Positions 34,247 through 56,639 of a stretch of 60,182 nucleotides of DNA are shown piece by piece. The notes beneath the pieces were generated by a model, which was not told the DNA's origin, ran no database searches, and saw only the letters and a list, made by a program, of their open reading frames with translations. This stretch comes from Protostelium mycophagum (lineage: Eukaryota; Evosea; Variosea; Protosteliida; Protosteliaceae). The stretch lies in NCBI GenBank assembly GCA_002081555.1, contig MZNV01001116.1, forward strand, positions 1 to 60,182, written 5' to 3'. How positions within the stretch are numbered: position 1 is the stretch's first letter; the number at the start of each line of letters is the position of its first letter. The position numbers were made by a program, and so were the translations under genes.

Positions 34247-35960
34247 CTATGCCATATTATTTCTCTCTGTGTTGCACTTGGTGCAATCACATTGGAATCC
34301 GTAAGCTTCCAAATCGGAATTTCTGTCTTCTAGAGACATGCTCTCTTCTATATAGCTGTGTGTCATCTCCTCTCCAATGCTGATCTCTCTCAATGTGTGT
34401 ACATGTGCATGATAATCTCTCTCGTATCGTACAATTGTATTTGGTTGACAAGAATGCTGTCTGATGTTATCAAATATTGTATACATACATATCCCTTACA
34501 TTCATTGTTGCACTAACACAGAATATTCCCAATCCTTGCATAGGAGGGAATACATATTCTTGTTCTACTGCTCTCTCATAATCACTCTTTGCCTCCTCCA
34601 TCATTTCCTTTCCATTGCCTGGTATTCATATAAATATATAGATATAAATATATAGATATAAATATATAGATATAAATATATTGATATAAATATATCGATC
34701 AACATCAGATAACATATTCACCATCGTCACAAAGGTGATCTTCCTCTTGTTGCATTTGCAATATTGAGGATACTACAGGCTTGATTATATTCCATGTATT
34801 CTCCCGTTCTTTGTCAGGTAGAGATGGAAGGGAGTTTAAGAGTTGTTGTAATGGACTCTATGTGGATATTAATGTTAGATATTATATTGTGAGCATACTG
34901 TAATCTCAATGCTTTGATTGTTCAACTCAAAGATGCCCATCAAAAGCCCAAAAAATTCCAAATTAAATAATTGAGAGATCTCTGGTTCTTGAGAGCTATT
35001 TGTCTTTTGTGATTGATAAATTGGATGCCCTGTGATATGATGAAGTAATGCTTGGCGCAATAGGTTAAGTGATGTGTTTGCGATTCCCTTGAGTACTTGA
35101 AAATATTAGTGAGAGATGTGATATTGATATGTACCCTCAGGTGGAATACCAGAATCTATTGCCGCAACATCCCACCATAATTTCTTTGGATAGACAGCAA
35201 AGGGTAATATCGCGTCATTAAAGTCCCCTCCATTTTTCTCCCATCTTCCAATCATGACACAGATCGCCTAGAAGTATTATCTCCACAGCACCTTATAAGT
35301 CCTGTACCTGAGCCCCTGCTAAGAATATCTCATGATCTCTTATAGCAGCCTGCTTGAATTTGAAGAGTGGGTGATTCTGTGAAGTGAGTGTGCCCACACA
35401 CAAGAATCTATGGTGTTTTTCAAAGGCTTGAGCACAGCACTCGCTCGAACAGTAATACTCCCCACAACCCATCGCACACTCAACAAGACCTCCTGCACTC
35501 TGAATAGGAAATCCCTTCAATGTGTCAATAATAATAAGTGCACAGGTATGTAAAATAAACTCACTGACTGCGATTGTGCATTGAGTCCAAGTACCTATTT
35601 TGCATAAGCCTTATTTTTGACTGACAGCAATGTGCTCACACCTGTTGGTGTTTGGCAAATTGCATCTCTAAGGTACCTAAAAAGCAGAGACAATTTCCAC
35701 AAGTCCAAGCTGAAGGTCTGTTGTCTGAGTGTTGCATCGAGACGAGAGGTGCTTCCTTTATGATGATCATGTTTGGGGAGAGTGGTTGCGTGCAGAACAT
35801 GCCTTTACCCTATAAGTTCTCAATCAACTGTGCTCAGTACATAAAAGAAAGCACAGACCTTATTATCGTCGATGTATTTGATCTCTCCTGGTATTTTTTG
35901 AGTGGAGATGGCATCATTAAAATACTTCTGAAAAGAGGCGGATAGAGGGGAATACTGCAT
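34247..35960 (-). CDS. SET and MYND domain (SMYD-type) protein methyltransferase
   Basis: Probable lysine methyltransferase. The start at 35958-35960 gives MQYSPLSASFQKYFNDAIST. After an intron comes the N-SET strand KGKGMFCTQPLSPNMIIIK and EAPLVSMQH. The MYND zinc finger is inserted as CGNCLCFLG ... CAMGCGEYYCSSECCAQAFE ... HHRFLC. After a helical middle (LLMGIFELNNQSIEI) the SET core reads FPPMQGLGIFCVSATMNHSC and HSCQPN, then ISIGEEMTHSYIEES. The post-SET Cys cluster CDCTKCNTE ends at the stop 34247-34249. Introns remove the AT-rich microsatellite and split MN from HSCQPN. The substrate (histone or other) is not evident. Confidence 0.9.
34624..34702. repeat. AT-rich microsatellite inside a SMYD intron
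   Basis: About five copies of a roughly 16 bp unit built on GATATAAATATATA stand in tandem. It lies in an intron of about 100 nt in the SMYD-type gene. Confidence 0.85.
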
Positions 35961-36616
35961 GGCTTCTCTTTCTTTTCGCAAAATCGTTTATTTATTCAGC
36001 CGCAAGTTGGCCTGTTTTACAACGTCTGGCAACGCGGTGAAAAGTACCGTGTGCATTGTAGAAGCAGCGTAAAATGCCCAAAAAATACCAAAAAGAAGTA
36101 AAGGCCTTTACATATTAAAGAAGACCTGCATAATAAAAATTAAGTTTGAATTTCTTCCAAAAATTAGCGAGGTGCGTTTGATTGAATCAACCTCCTCGTC
36201 CTTCTACTTTCGCTTTTTGGCATTCCAACCGCATCACTCCAATGAGGCAAGAGAATTTTTGATAAGAGCAAAATTACACAGGCCTGTGTAACCAACAAAA
36301 ATAGGCCAAAAAGACTCAAAAGGACCAAGAGAAGCACCCACATTAATATTAATCCTTTTATAAATTAATATACAGACAAAAAAACAGTGGGAAACTCTGG
36401 AGGGATATTTTTAAAGATGGGCTGGATTATCACTGGGATTTTATCTCGCCTGTTGGAATTTCTCTTATTGCCACATATATTAACGTTGGTGCTGTTCATG
36501 AGAGTACATTTTGGTTCCCAAGTGAGAAAATCCAGCTCAATCACTCATCACTTCTCAAATGATGAACATTGCATTTTAAACAGAAATTGAGCTTACGAAT
36601 TGAAAAATTAGTTGTT
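35961..36616. other. Intergenic region between SMYD and PPP1R11 genes
   Basis: 656 bp with no supported gene. It is AT-rich and holds the presumed promoter of the SMYD gene and the 3' region of PPP1R11. Several short plus-strand frames exist but show no protein-like pattern. Confidence 0.5.
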
Positions 36617-37019
36617 TCATTGAGCATGATTTTGTTGGTGCCCTTGCTCTTCTCCTTCACCACACCCATGAGAATGTGCACACCTTGTTTTTCGTTTCGG
36701 TCTTTCATCTCCACTATCATCGCTATCACTCTCGCTGTCGCTCTCATCGTATGCCAAAGGTTTGTGAAATTGGCAGCATTCTACGCTTGATGAGTTACAC
36801 CAATCAGCTGATCGAAGTATTACTTTTAGATGATTTTCGACCCAAGAATTCGTTATCCACTGTCCCTTCTTCCCATTTCACAGACTTTTTCTCTAAACTA
36901 TTCTTTCGAAGATGAAGAGTTAATTCAGAATCAGTCTGTGTCTCTGGCTGTGACTGAGGTTGAAGAGGTTCGACTAACGTTGTTGTCCCGTAAGTTTGCT
37001 GTGCTGTTTGCGTTTGCAT
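36617..37019 (-). CDS. PPP1R11: Protein phosphatase 1 inhibitor PPP1R11 (Inhibitor-3/YPI1)
   Basis: Small, mostly unstructured PP1 regulator. From the ATG at 37017-37019: MQTQTAQQTYGTTTLVEP, then the conserved core LTLHLRKNSLEKKSVKWEEG, with a KSVKW PP1-docking motif, and TVDNEFLGRKSSK. A 42 nt intron joins in frame to KCCQFHKPLAYDESDSES, an acidic Ser/Asp stretch, a basic KRKTR and CAHSHGCG (family GCGHTHC), ending HAQ at 36617-36619. Length about 120 residues agrees with the family. In yeast and animals it binds PP1 together with SDS22 and controls nuclear PP1 loading. The frame is open upstream of the ATG, but the family start fits here. Confidence 0.88.
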
Positions 37020-37257
37020 GCTGTATCTGGCGATCAAAAAGGGATCGTAAAACAATTTTCAACGGAATCCTATGAAAGACATTGATTTTGGCGAGGACCT
37101 CAAATGGCGAACTACCAATCACTAAAAGGGAATAAAATGTAGGATGGAGCAAAACAGAAACAGTTTGAGAATTTTTCCTTGAATGCCCCTTGATTGGTTG
37201 AGGACCATTTGCCATTCAAATTTCAGGCCAGTTTTTGCCCGTTTATGTAACTTTGAT

Positions 37258-37550
37258 TTATAACTCCTTCTTTCCGTGGTAGAGACGGTTCATCTTGATG
37301 CAACCATAGAGGAATCCCAAACCGGAGAGGGCGTAGAAAGTGGGGATGGAAACCTTATCAGCAGCAAAACGAGCGTGAATGTTAGCATCGCTAGACTAAG
37401 GATTTTAGAATCATGGCCAGAGAGAAACAATACCTGATATTGAGCCTGTCCTCTTTGGACGGTGGAGGGTCTGACAAATAATCTAGCCCATACCTTGGCA
37501 AGAGGAGAGAGTTGGAGTTCTTCAGCAGCAGCGGCGGCAACTTTCGACAT
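37258..37550 (-). CDS. Small single-membrane-span protein, possibly mitochondrial
   Basis: Two exons give about 83 residues: MSKVAAAAAEELQLSPLAKV and ARLFVRPSTVQRGQAQYQ, then SSDANIHARFAADKVSIPTF and one likely membrane segment FYALSGLGFLYGCIKM, ending RLYHGKKEL at 37258-37260. An Ala-rich amphipathic N-terminus and a single C-terminal span followed by basic residues recall small subunits of mitochondrial complexes; ATP synthase subunit f has a similar plan. That is a guess from layout, not a match. It is divergent from ATM, with about 100 bp between start codons. Confidence 0.6.
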
Positions 37551-37654
37551 TTTGGTGATGATGATGAGGCCTCGTTTTTTTCGATTTCTACTCGTTGTAA
37601 AGTGGTGTATTTTTTTGTGCCGTTGATCCAATCAAATGGGGCAGTAATTTCCTA

Positions 37655-48708
<11,054 letters not shown>

Positions 48709-49116
48709 TGTCAGCAAATAAATGAGGCCATTCCATCTTCATTATTACATCCTTCGCTCATTAATGACAAATATTTATTCAACCCAAAAAGGCTATTAGA
48801 ATTACGTTCAAGATCGATGAGTGTATCATAAGATCGAATAAGACAGAGTTCGCGCGCTTGTGGATTCTCTCGGTGTTTGTTCGGTCATCCTTTGGTTGGA
48901 TTGTAGATGGGAAGATATGGGCCAACTTTGGTGAGATTTCCTGAGCTCGTTATCTGAGCACGTTAATTACCGAGGTGGTGCGGGAAATCTGCTTCAATTA
49001 TTTGATTTTCGGATAATATCCCAGATTACCGTGGAAACGCGCTTCATCCCGAAAAATCTTGCGTCAAAAAACACAAATTGACAGCTGACCAAGAAAATCA
49101 GTTCTCTGCCTGCACG
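48709..49116. other. Intergenic spacer between ATM and a secreted-protein gene
   Basis: 408 bp with no coding frame of note, no RNA gene and no repeat. It holds the ATM 3' end and the promoter of the next plus-strand gene. A copy of ATTGTAGAT lies near 48901. Confidence 0.5.
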
Positions 49117-49709
49117 ATGAACAGCACACTGTTCCTTTTCCTCCTCTTTGTTTCTTATGCAGGAGCAATATACGTGACGAATTCTACTATGATACCCAGT
49201 GGATTAGATGGCATTAGGGTAAGGAGTCTCAAATGCAAATAATCTAATCATGTCTGCAGATTAGAATATTAGCAGCTCACAATGATAAATACGTCAGATT
49301 GCTTGGAAATCAGAAGTTATCTGTCGACGCTGATCAAGAGCATGCAACCATTTTCCGCCTCACGAAGTCAAAAGATGGGTCCAAATGGTATTTCAGGGAC
49401 AGTGTGAATGACTTATACATCACCCTTGGCAATAAAGGCAAAATGTCATTGAGAGCCACGAAAACGTGAGATGACAGTTCATCTACATTTTTGGCTGAAC
49501 AACAATTTAGATCCCCAAAAAAAGCGGAGGAGTTCTTGGCTGTGCGAAGTGATAACCCTAAATATCGAAATGCCATCAAATTGTCGTCAATGATTACCCG
49601 CCAACAATTTGTTGCAGTTCAACCACAACGAACATTGGCAAACATCCCTCGGAAGGACAAAAGTGACAAGGTCTTTTTCTACATCGAGATATGGACACGG
49701 AAGGGATGA
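49117..49709 (+). CDS. Secreted beta-trefoil-like (fascin-fold) protein
   Basis: The ATG at 49117 starts a signal peptide (MNSTLFLFLLFVSYAGA). The mature part, about 150 residues in three exons, begins VTNSTMIPSGLDGIR. It reads ILAAHNDKYVRLLGNQKLSV, ATIFRLTKSKDGSKWYF, LYITLGNKGKMSLRAT, and after a 48 nt intron EFLAVRSDNPKYRNAIKLSS and VFFYIEIWTRKG to the stop at 49707-49709. The alternation of xxNxKYVRxxxNxxLxxD and FRLxxxxDGxWYF resembles beta-trefoil proteins of the fascin/actin-crosslinking-like fold. I infer the fold from that pattern only. Secretion suggests an extracellular or lectin-like role rather than actin binding. Confidence 0.6.
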
Positions 49710-49843
49710 TGACAAAAGCAACAATTTTGTGAACAGAGAAAGAGCAATTACTGGTACAATGTTCTTCCTAGCTGAAGCTGCATTCAATAAACGAGATGTG
49801 AATTTGGTAATATTAAGCTACTTCAAAGACGGTGATATTTACA

Positions 49844-51299
49844 TCAATCAATCTCATCATGTCTGGAACCCTCTACTTCCGCAAACTCCCCCTCTGCCTC
49901 TTGTACTGAATTTTCTCCTGAATCTTCGTGATCTATCCTGGGTTGTACGTGAATAAGTCGGATTGTGCTTGCTTCTCCCTCTTCTTCCTCGGTGATATTG
50001 ATTCTGTATTTCTTTGGCTCTTCAATTGTTTTGTCCTTTGGTTCTGTGGCAACTGTGGCTGAATCCTTGTGCTCTTGATTATCAGTTGAGTTTTCTTTTA
50101 TATTTTGTGTGATGAAAGTGTCGTCATGATCCAGGTCGGCCTCATCCATTGTGTCCACATGACGTTGGAATCTGGCAGTGAGATCAGTTATGAAAGCTAA
50201 CAGAAAGACGTACTCTTCTTCCTCCTTTCTGATCTCCTCTTGCTCTGACACACTGAGGCTCTCCCTGTACTCTCTTTGTAATTTCTCCAAGGCTGTTAGA
50301 ATAATTAATTCTGGTACTGTTTTTTTTGACGAGGCATTTAAAATTAAACGAAACTCACCCTCAAAATTCTTTCGGTCCCTCTCAGATTCTTCTCTATCCA
50401 TTTTATCTCTCTCTTCTTCCTCTTCTTCTGCACCTCCTCTGTCCCTATAAATTCGTTCATCTGGGAAAGAAGGTGGAAACAAAGGATCATTGAATTACCA
50501 TGCCTCTGCGAGCCTTCTATCTTTTGGGAATACAGGTCGGTCATCAAGGTAAGTTAACCTCTTCAACTCACAGATGACTCTCTTACGGTAATAAGGTATC
50601 TTTCCAATCACTGGATTTCCCTGCAAGTTGAGTACCCCTAAATTTGGAAGTTGTTTCAGCACATCGAGGATGGCAGGGTCAGAAATACGATTGTTCCCCA
50701 GATCTAGCACGCTGAGAGGTGTGAGGGGGTGTCAATATGACATCCTCAATAATAATTTACCCTAGGCTGGGACATTGTGTCAGGCCTTCCACATCAGAAA
50801 CGCTCTCTAATTGGTTATTGTCCATTTGCAGTGTGTGCAATTTGGTCAACTTCTCCAAGTTTTCAATCTTCTCAACACCGTTACCAGAAAGAGCGAGTGT
50901 ATGAAGCTCTGGCACATTGTCTAAACCTTCGATCCTCCCGATTAGATTCTGCATCAAGTACCTGGCTGGTCAGAATTTGTTCGCATTAAGCTGTCGATCA
51001 ACTCACAAACATCTGAGATTTGATTGATTATCTAAGCCTTCTATCTTGGTCAGTGCGTTGCTCTCAAGCCACAACGCTTTCAAGCCAGTATACTCCTCTA
51101 AACATTCTATCTTTGAGAAGCCTTGGAAATGAAGATATAATTTATCGTTCAGCTCTGGTGTAACATAAAGCTTTTTAGCTTTGCAATGATCTTTTAACCA
51201 TTTCTTGGTGATGCGAGGACCTACGGCAGTCAGGATTATCTGATCGATGTGATTGGTTTGCTCGCCTCTGTGCTCCTCCGGCTGCTCTTCTTCCGCCAT
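49844..51299 (-). CDS. DNAAF1: Dynein axonemal assembly factor 1 (LRRC50/ODA7)
   Basis: Cytoplasmic factor needed for preassembly of outer dynein arms of motile cilia. From the ATG at 51297-51299: an acidic N-terminus, then [43 protein letters not shown] repeats [20 protein letters not shown] and [59 protein letters not shown], and the signature [20 protein letters not shown] followed by EAW. These blocks match DNAAF1 rather than SDS22 or other SDS22-like LRR proteins. A 54 nt intron splits the AEAW codon and leads to a long acidic Glu-rich C-terminal region ending at 49844-49846. About 100 bp upstream lies the 3' end of Rac. Confidence 0.92.
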
Positions 51300-51398
51300 G
51301 TCTCGCTAAAAATAACATTGTAAATATAACAAAGGACACCAAAATGACAAGTGATAAAAAGGGACATTTCACGTCTTATATTTATTCTTTTTTCTTGG

Positions 51399-52333
51399 TC
51401 AGATCAAGGTGCACTTGCTTTTCGTCTTTTTGGGTCGCAGTACACAGCGTACAGCCTCGTCAAACTGTGAAATTTGGTTATTATTCAACCAGTAATTATC
51501 ATTGTCAGATTACTTACCACATCTTTAAGATTCAAAGAGGTCTTGGCTGAACACTCCATATAGCGTTGTGCCTTGAGCTTACGGGCGAGCTCATTGCCTT
51601 GCTCTGTCTGAACAATTTGTCCATTGGCCACGCTGGAGGCCTCGGATGGGCTGTCTCTGATGTCGGCCTTTGTGCCGACGAGAATGAAGGGAACATCAGG
51701 GCAGAAATGGATCAGCTCAGGATACCACTACATTTGTTGGACAACTACTAAGCAGGGAGAAAAAAATTATACCTTGGAGGAGACGTTTTCAAATGAAACT
51801 TGAGAGGTCACAGAGAAACAGAGAAGAAAAACATGTGCGTTGGCGTATGACAGAGGTCGCAGGCGGTCCTGGGATTATATAAGTATAAGTATTAATGTCC
51901 TGGTATTATAAGTACTAGTACTAACTCCCCCGAAGACGGTTAGAAAATCGAATAATGTCGAATTATACTCACGTATTCCTCCTGTCCGGCAGTATCCCAT
52001 AAACCTTTGTCCATTAGAAACTAAATTATACGATGTACGCTTACCGAGCTCGATGCTTTGGTCACCAGCGGTTAAGTTGACGACATAGTTGTCGAAGACC
52101 TTCAGAAAATTAGCACAGGAAATTTCTTATGGAGGCGCGACGCAGATATTATACTCACAGTTGGCACATAATCCTTCGGGAATTCTTTCTTGGCATAAGA
52201 GATGAGGAGACAGGTCTGTCGAATATATAAATCGATGATAATCGCAAGATATCGCGCGGATGACGATCTGTACCTTTCCGACAGCTCCGTCACCTATAAC
52301 CACCAGTTTAATTGTTTTTGGTGCAGCGGACAT
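51399..52333 (-). CDS. Rac-family small GTPase
   Basis: Rho/Rac GTPase controlling actin dynamics. From the ATG at 52331-52333: [20 protein letters not shown] with the P-loop, [20 protein letters not shown] and FDNYVVNL (switch I), [10 protein letters not shown] and [20 protein letters not shown] (switch II), [20 protein letters not shown] with TKADIRD guanine specificity, a Rho-type insert region, [23 protein letters not shown] and the C-terminal CaaX box CTLI at the stop 51399-51401. Ending in Ile/Leu predicts geranylgeranylation and membrane attachment. About seven introns lie in the gene. The N-terminus has four extra residues relative to animal Rac1. I cannot assign it to a specific amoebozoan Rac subtype. 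Confidence 0.93.
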
Positions 52334-52901
52334 GTTGTATTATGTATCAATCTGTATCACACCCTGCTCTCCTGGAATAAATATAGATCAACCTGCCACT
52401 GTCCTTTTTGAACGGTTGACGCTGTCGAATCTCAGGAGATGACCACAAGTTCTCTTGCTTTTCCGCAGCGACAGAGCCGGGTAAAATTGCCCTCCCTCCC
52501 CCGATTCCCTCCCTTACATAACTCCGTAAAAACTTTCAAAAGGCGAAACAACTCCGTTTCAGTCTCTCTCTTTGTTGAAATTCATTCAGACCACACTCGA
52601 TATGAGCTATTTCTGCACTTCATCTATTCCCACGCTTATGATGCGTCTTTCTTTTGGAGTGTTCAGACAAAGGTTTCGGTGAAGAAGTACTATTTCACAC
52701 TGAATTCACATCTGAAGTATAGATTGGAGAACATATGATGATTACCCACCATTATTTCATCTTGGCTGATTCTCTTCTGCCATTATTGACATGACATACA
52801 TGACGTTTCTGTCTTTGGCCCTAAAACTCGTTGTGACAAGGCCATGATAAAAACTTTGATAAGGTTTCTACTCAGTTTACGCAGATTATATATCACAACA
52901 C
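52334..52901. other. Intergenic region between Rac and phosphodiesterase genes
   Basis: 568 bp. A 99-codon plus-strand frame at 52439-52738 has no protein-like pattern I recognise and may be chance. The region should hold the Rac promoter and the 3' end of the phosphodiesterase gene. Confidence 0.45.
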
Positions 52902-55131
52902 TCATATCTTTTTATGTCTAATGGTGGAGTTTGTCTTCATCATTGGTGATTTGGAGGCTCTCATATCCAACATTGCGGATAAAGGCAGTGTTTTTTTACT
53001 CTGCTTTCTCTCCCATATGCTGTGATTTGACAACTTCTTCTGTATTGATGGATCCTCAGCTGTACAGTATTGAGAAAGATATGGGATAAATGTTATTACC
53101 TGCAAAGAATACATTCAGCCTACTCTTCCATCCCTCACAATTTATGTTCAATTGCTGAATGCACCTCTCCATCTGCGGAAAGACTGGAAATTTCGGTGAG
53201 TTTTGCCGGAAATGTTATTTTTTAAGAGGAATTTATTCAGAGAGATACATACCTTGGGCTGCGAGGGAGTATAGAGGGAGACACAATTTTTCAATAAAAT
53301 TGATCTGCTCTTTTGCGATGATGATTCTAGTCCTGTCCATAAATGCTGTCACCGGAAGTCCCAACCCTTTCTCTTTGTCGCTGATTTTCCTCAACCTTTA
53401 TAAAAGTAAATAAAATCACCTTTGCTGGAAAAACTCCTCCAAAACTAATTTGGCCCATCTTTGTCCAATTTGTGGTGTTCTGATCTCATTTGATAAATCG
53501 GCACACTTCATCAGTGCACACATGGCTAGTTTCTTGTCGTCCGTAGACATATTTGTCTTCTGCGATTTCCAGTAATTATGCAGGTCTTTTTTCCTATCGG
53601 TTAATCCCTGGATGATTTGTGAATTTTCAGCTAGATTTGATGTATTTACCTTTAATATAGCACCGTGGATGGATAGATCAGTGGCCAAGATGAGATCTCG
53701 CAGATGCGAAAAGACAAGATAAGCGTCCTCTTCTCTGACGTTGATCAAGATATTAGTGTAACTCTTAGTCAATACTGCCACACAATTCATAAAATGGTGG
53801 TTCTCAAGAACAGACTATTGTAGATCAGCAATAGTTGGTTTTTCAATTTTATTTCATTGGATGAGGTAAAAATAGAATGTTATACTGCAGCCAAGTGCAG
53901 TTTTGAGATAATATAATATTTACATATTCAAAGGAGAAAAAGTATGTGTGGATACTTACCTTCTTATGGAGGTTGGAGATACGAGTGAGGGCCTTCTTTT
54001 GGAAATCGTTGTTGAGACCAGGGTGATCACAATCATGACACATGGCTGCGATGATGAGAGACAAGATGTCGACCTTAGTCAAGACATTGCTAGCTTGGCA
54101 ACTCTATCCTATTTGAGTGGAATTTCGAGGAGATTAAATGGATTGTCACCTTGATGAAAAAATACATAGTTTGGGTGACGTTGAATGCGTGGTAAAAATT
54201 ATGGAAAGGGACATGCCTGTACCGCCGTGATATCACATAAATAAACCTACGATATCATCACCAAAAATAAAACAATAATGATGGTATTATTATCATCGTG
54301 GATAACTAATTGTTGGCAGAGATAAAGCCATAAATAATAATGGAAATAAAATAGGTATACCTGAATAAAGTGACCTCTGGGATGTTGAAGTGATGGACGA
54401 GGCCGAGGTCATGAAATATCCTCGACAGAAGGAGAAAAGCATGCATCTCATCGCCCTTCTCCTTATATGGTAATATATCGAATTCTCTACTCGTAAGCTG
54501 TATATTTCAGTAATAGGAAATATATTTAAACACTGCGAGAAGAGTTTTTTAAGATGTCAACATTGTCCAGATGACAATCACCTCCATGGCTTCCTGCCGG
54601 CTGATGGCATCAATGTTGAGCTGTGGATGAACAATCTCTTTAAATAATAATAACTGTGGAGGAACGAGTGCCAGAGAGATCTTAGTGGGATTATCTGACA
54701 GCGGTTGCATTGGTACATAGGGTTGTTCCAAGATCTTATCCAACATTAACTCTTTTGGTGTTGGGACCTGTCGTCAGTGAATAAGGAATAGATCCATGGG
54801 ACATACCCTTCTTTTGATCTGGATCCCTTCTATGCGAGAGGGATCTTGGCCACTTATTTCCTGATAAGCGGATAGAATTAATTCAAACTCTATCTGGATG
54901 TTCTTCACCATAACTTTGAGGTCTTCCATCTACCATTATTACATCAGAGTCGATTAATCATGTATTACCTCTTTCTCGAGATCCTGCCTCTCGATTTTGG
55001 ACTTAATCATCACATTTAACCTCCGTTCTGTGACTGATTTCGATATAGCTGCAAGAATATTAGGTTGCTTTGGACAAGAGGTCCATACATAGAGTGCGCC
55101 TCGAAGTATTAGGAGAAGGGGGTTCCGTCAT
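52902..55131 (-). CDS. Class I 3',5'-cyclic nucleotide phosphodiesterase
   Basis: Hydrolyses cAMP and/or cGMP. The start at 55129-55131 gives MTEPPSPNTSRRTLSISKSV, then a coiled coil (SKIERQDLEKEMEDLKVMVK), a linker with VPTPKELMLDKILEQP, and the catalytic domain: HVPFHNFYHAFNVTQTMYFF with the first metal His, VDILSLIIAAMCHDCDHPGL with the H-D metal pair, LILATDLSIHGAIL, and MCALMKCADLSNEIRTP with the second Asp. The end of the fold reads PVTAFMDRTRIIIAKEQINF and CLPLYSLAAQGP, followed by a short basic tail to the stop at 52902-52904. No GAF or PAS domain or membrane segment is seen in front. Introns of 40-70 nt, one ending AGGATAG. Specificity for cAMP or cGMP cannot be read from the motifs. 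Confidence 0.9.
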
Positions 55132-55418
55132 CTTCACGCCAAGCCGACTACTTTGACCGGGGTGCCAACAAAACGCGACGGGCTGGTTGTTTCTTGTCCC
55201 TATCAAAATCTCGGAAAATCGAGTGTTGACAATGACGACAGCTGTTACACATCTTTATTTCCCTAAATCAGGTGTGTCTGACAGCACCGACTATATTCTT
55301 CGTCTTTACATGCATTCAATCTGGTAGAACAAGCGGAAGACAACGATAGAGGATCAAAGAAATTATTTGGGCCCTCCAAAATGTAAAATACAGGTGGATA
55401 GAAAGGGATACGATACTT
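55132..55418. other. Intergenic spacer between phosphodiesterase and SmB genes
   Basis: 287 bp upstream of the phosphodiesterase start and downstream of the SmB stop, both on the minus strand. Nothing recognisable beyond AT-rich spacer. Confidence 0.4.
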
Positions 55419-56565
55419 TTATTGACCTCTTCCTTGTGGGGGCATGAATCCCATACCTGGGGGTGGCATTCCTTGTGGAGGCATACCTCTTCCAGGCATA
55501 CCGGGTGGTGCTCCCATACCTTATAACATCAGACATCTACAACGAAATATCTATATTACCGGGAGGGAAAGCGCCTGGGGGCGGCATACCGGGGGCACCT
55601 CTGCCCATCATACCTGGAGGGGGAGCTGTTCTCTTCAGTACACAGCAGAAAAAATACAATAGATTACCTCCCATGCCTGGTGGGGGCATACCGGGAGGGA
55701 CACCCATAGGTGGCATACCGGGTCCTCCTCTTCCCATTTGGAATCCTAAATACGTCAGAACCATCGAAAAATTAGAAACAAATTAATTTTTATCAAGCAC
55801 TGACCTGGAGGAGGCATACCTGGTGCACCTCTTCCCATAGGGAAACCTGATAAATATTAAGGCTCATTTGATCTAAACAATAATAACTCACCTGGAGGAG
55901 GGATACCTGGGGGTGGTGCGCCTCTACCAGGCATGCCACCGGGCATACCTGGAGGTGGCATTCCTCTGCCAGGGAAGCCATTTGGTGGCATACCTCTTCC
56001 TTCAGGAAATATTAGATATGGATATGCTCAATCTGGGATCATTATGTTTCAATCTCACCTTGAGGTTGCATGGCCTGAGGTGCTGGGCCTCCAACTCCTC
56101 TAACAGGTCCGGCAAGACCGGTTGGTGCAGCAGAAACGCTTGCAGGAGGAAGTCCTCTTCCTGCAGGGACACCACGTCCAGCGCCACCAACAGCGGCGGT
56201 ATCTTTCAATCTTGTATCCTATTTTTTGTTAAATGTATTGTTACATTGCTGAGAGCAAGGTTATTTTTCGAGTAAAAGGGACACATACAGGCCCAACTTA
56301 CTTCTGCTGGGGGAGGTCCCTCTACTGTGAGAGATATGATGGTTTCTCCACGAATAACTACGAGACCAAGTGTTCTCTTTTCCTCTCTTTCCTCAGTTTT
56401 GTTCTTTCCCTTTCCAGAGATCTTGCGGAACTCCTCACAATCTCCAATCACGAGATTCATATGTTTATCAAAGGCCATAAATCTGCCGATAAGGATTCTG
56501 TTATCCTGTAATGTGACTCTCATGCGATAGTTGAGAAATTGCAGCATTTTGCTGCTCTTAGACAT
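55419..56565 (-). CDS. SNRPB: Spliceosomal Sm core protein B/B' (SmB)
   Basis: Core snRNP protein of the Sm ring on U1, U2, U4 and U5. From the ATG at 56563-56565: [20 protein letters not shown] (Sm1 start), [20 protein letters not shown], a charged loop ([13 protein letters not shown]) and Sm2 [20 protein letters not shown]. After the fold come [13 protein letters not shown]-type and then many Gly-Pro-Met/Arg repeats ([17 protein letters not shown]) through several short exons to the stop at 55419-55421. This is the usual SmB tail. An alternative first exon exists at about 56638: ATG followed at once by GTAAGG, with a TTAG acceptor just upstream of the MSKSS codons, which would add M-S before it. 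Confidence 0.93.
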
Positions 56566-56639
56566 ACTCTAATTTACATTAGATATGACCTATATTGCCT
56601 CAAGCGAGGAAATCATTATCCTTACCATGGCTGGTCCGT

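Noticed and set aside
49844-51299. Reading the LRR gene as SDS22/PPP1R7, a partner of the nearby PPP1R11
   Set aside because: The LRRs are SDS22-like, but [32 protein letters not shown] and [14 protein letters not shown] are specific to DNAAF1, so the tempting PP1-regulator pair does not hold.
52439-52738. 99-codon plus-strand frame between Rac and the phosphodiesterase
   Set aside because: It has no recognisable motif, a composition like spacer, and a position over the likely Rac promoter.
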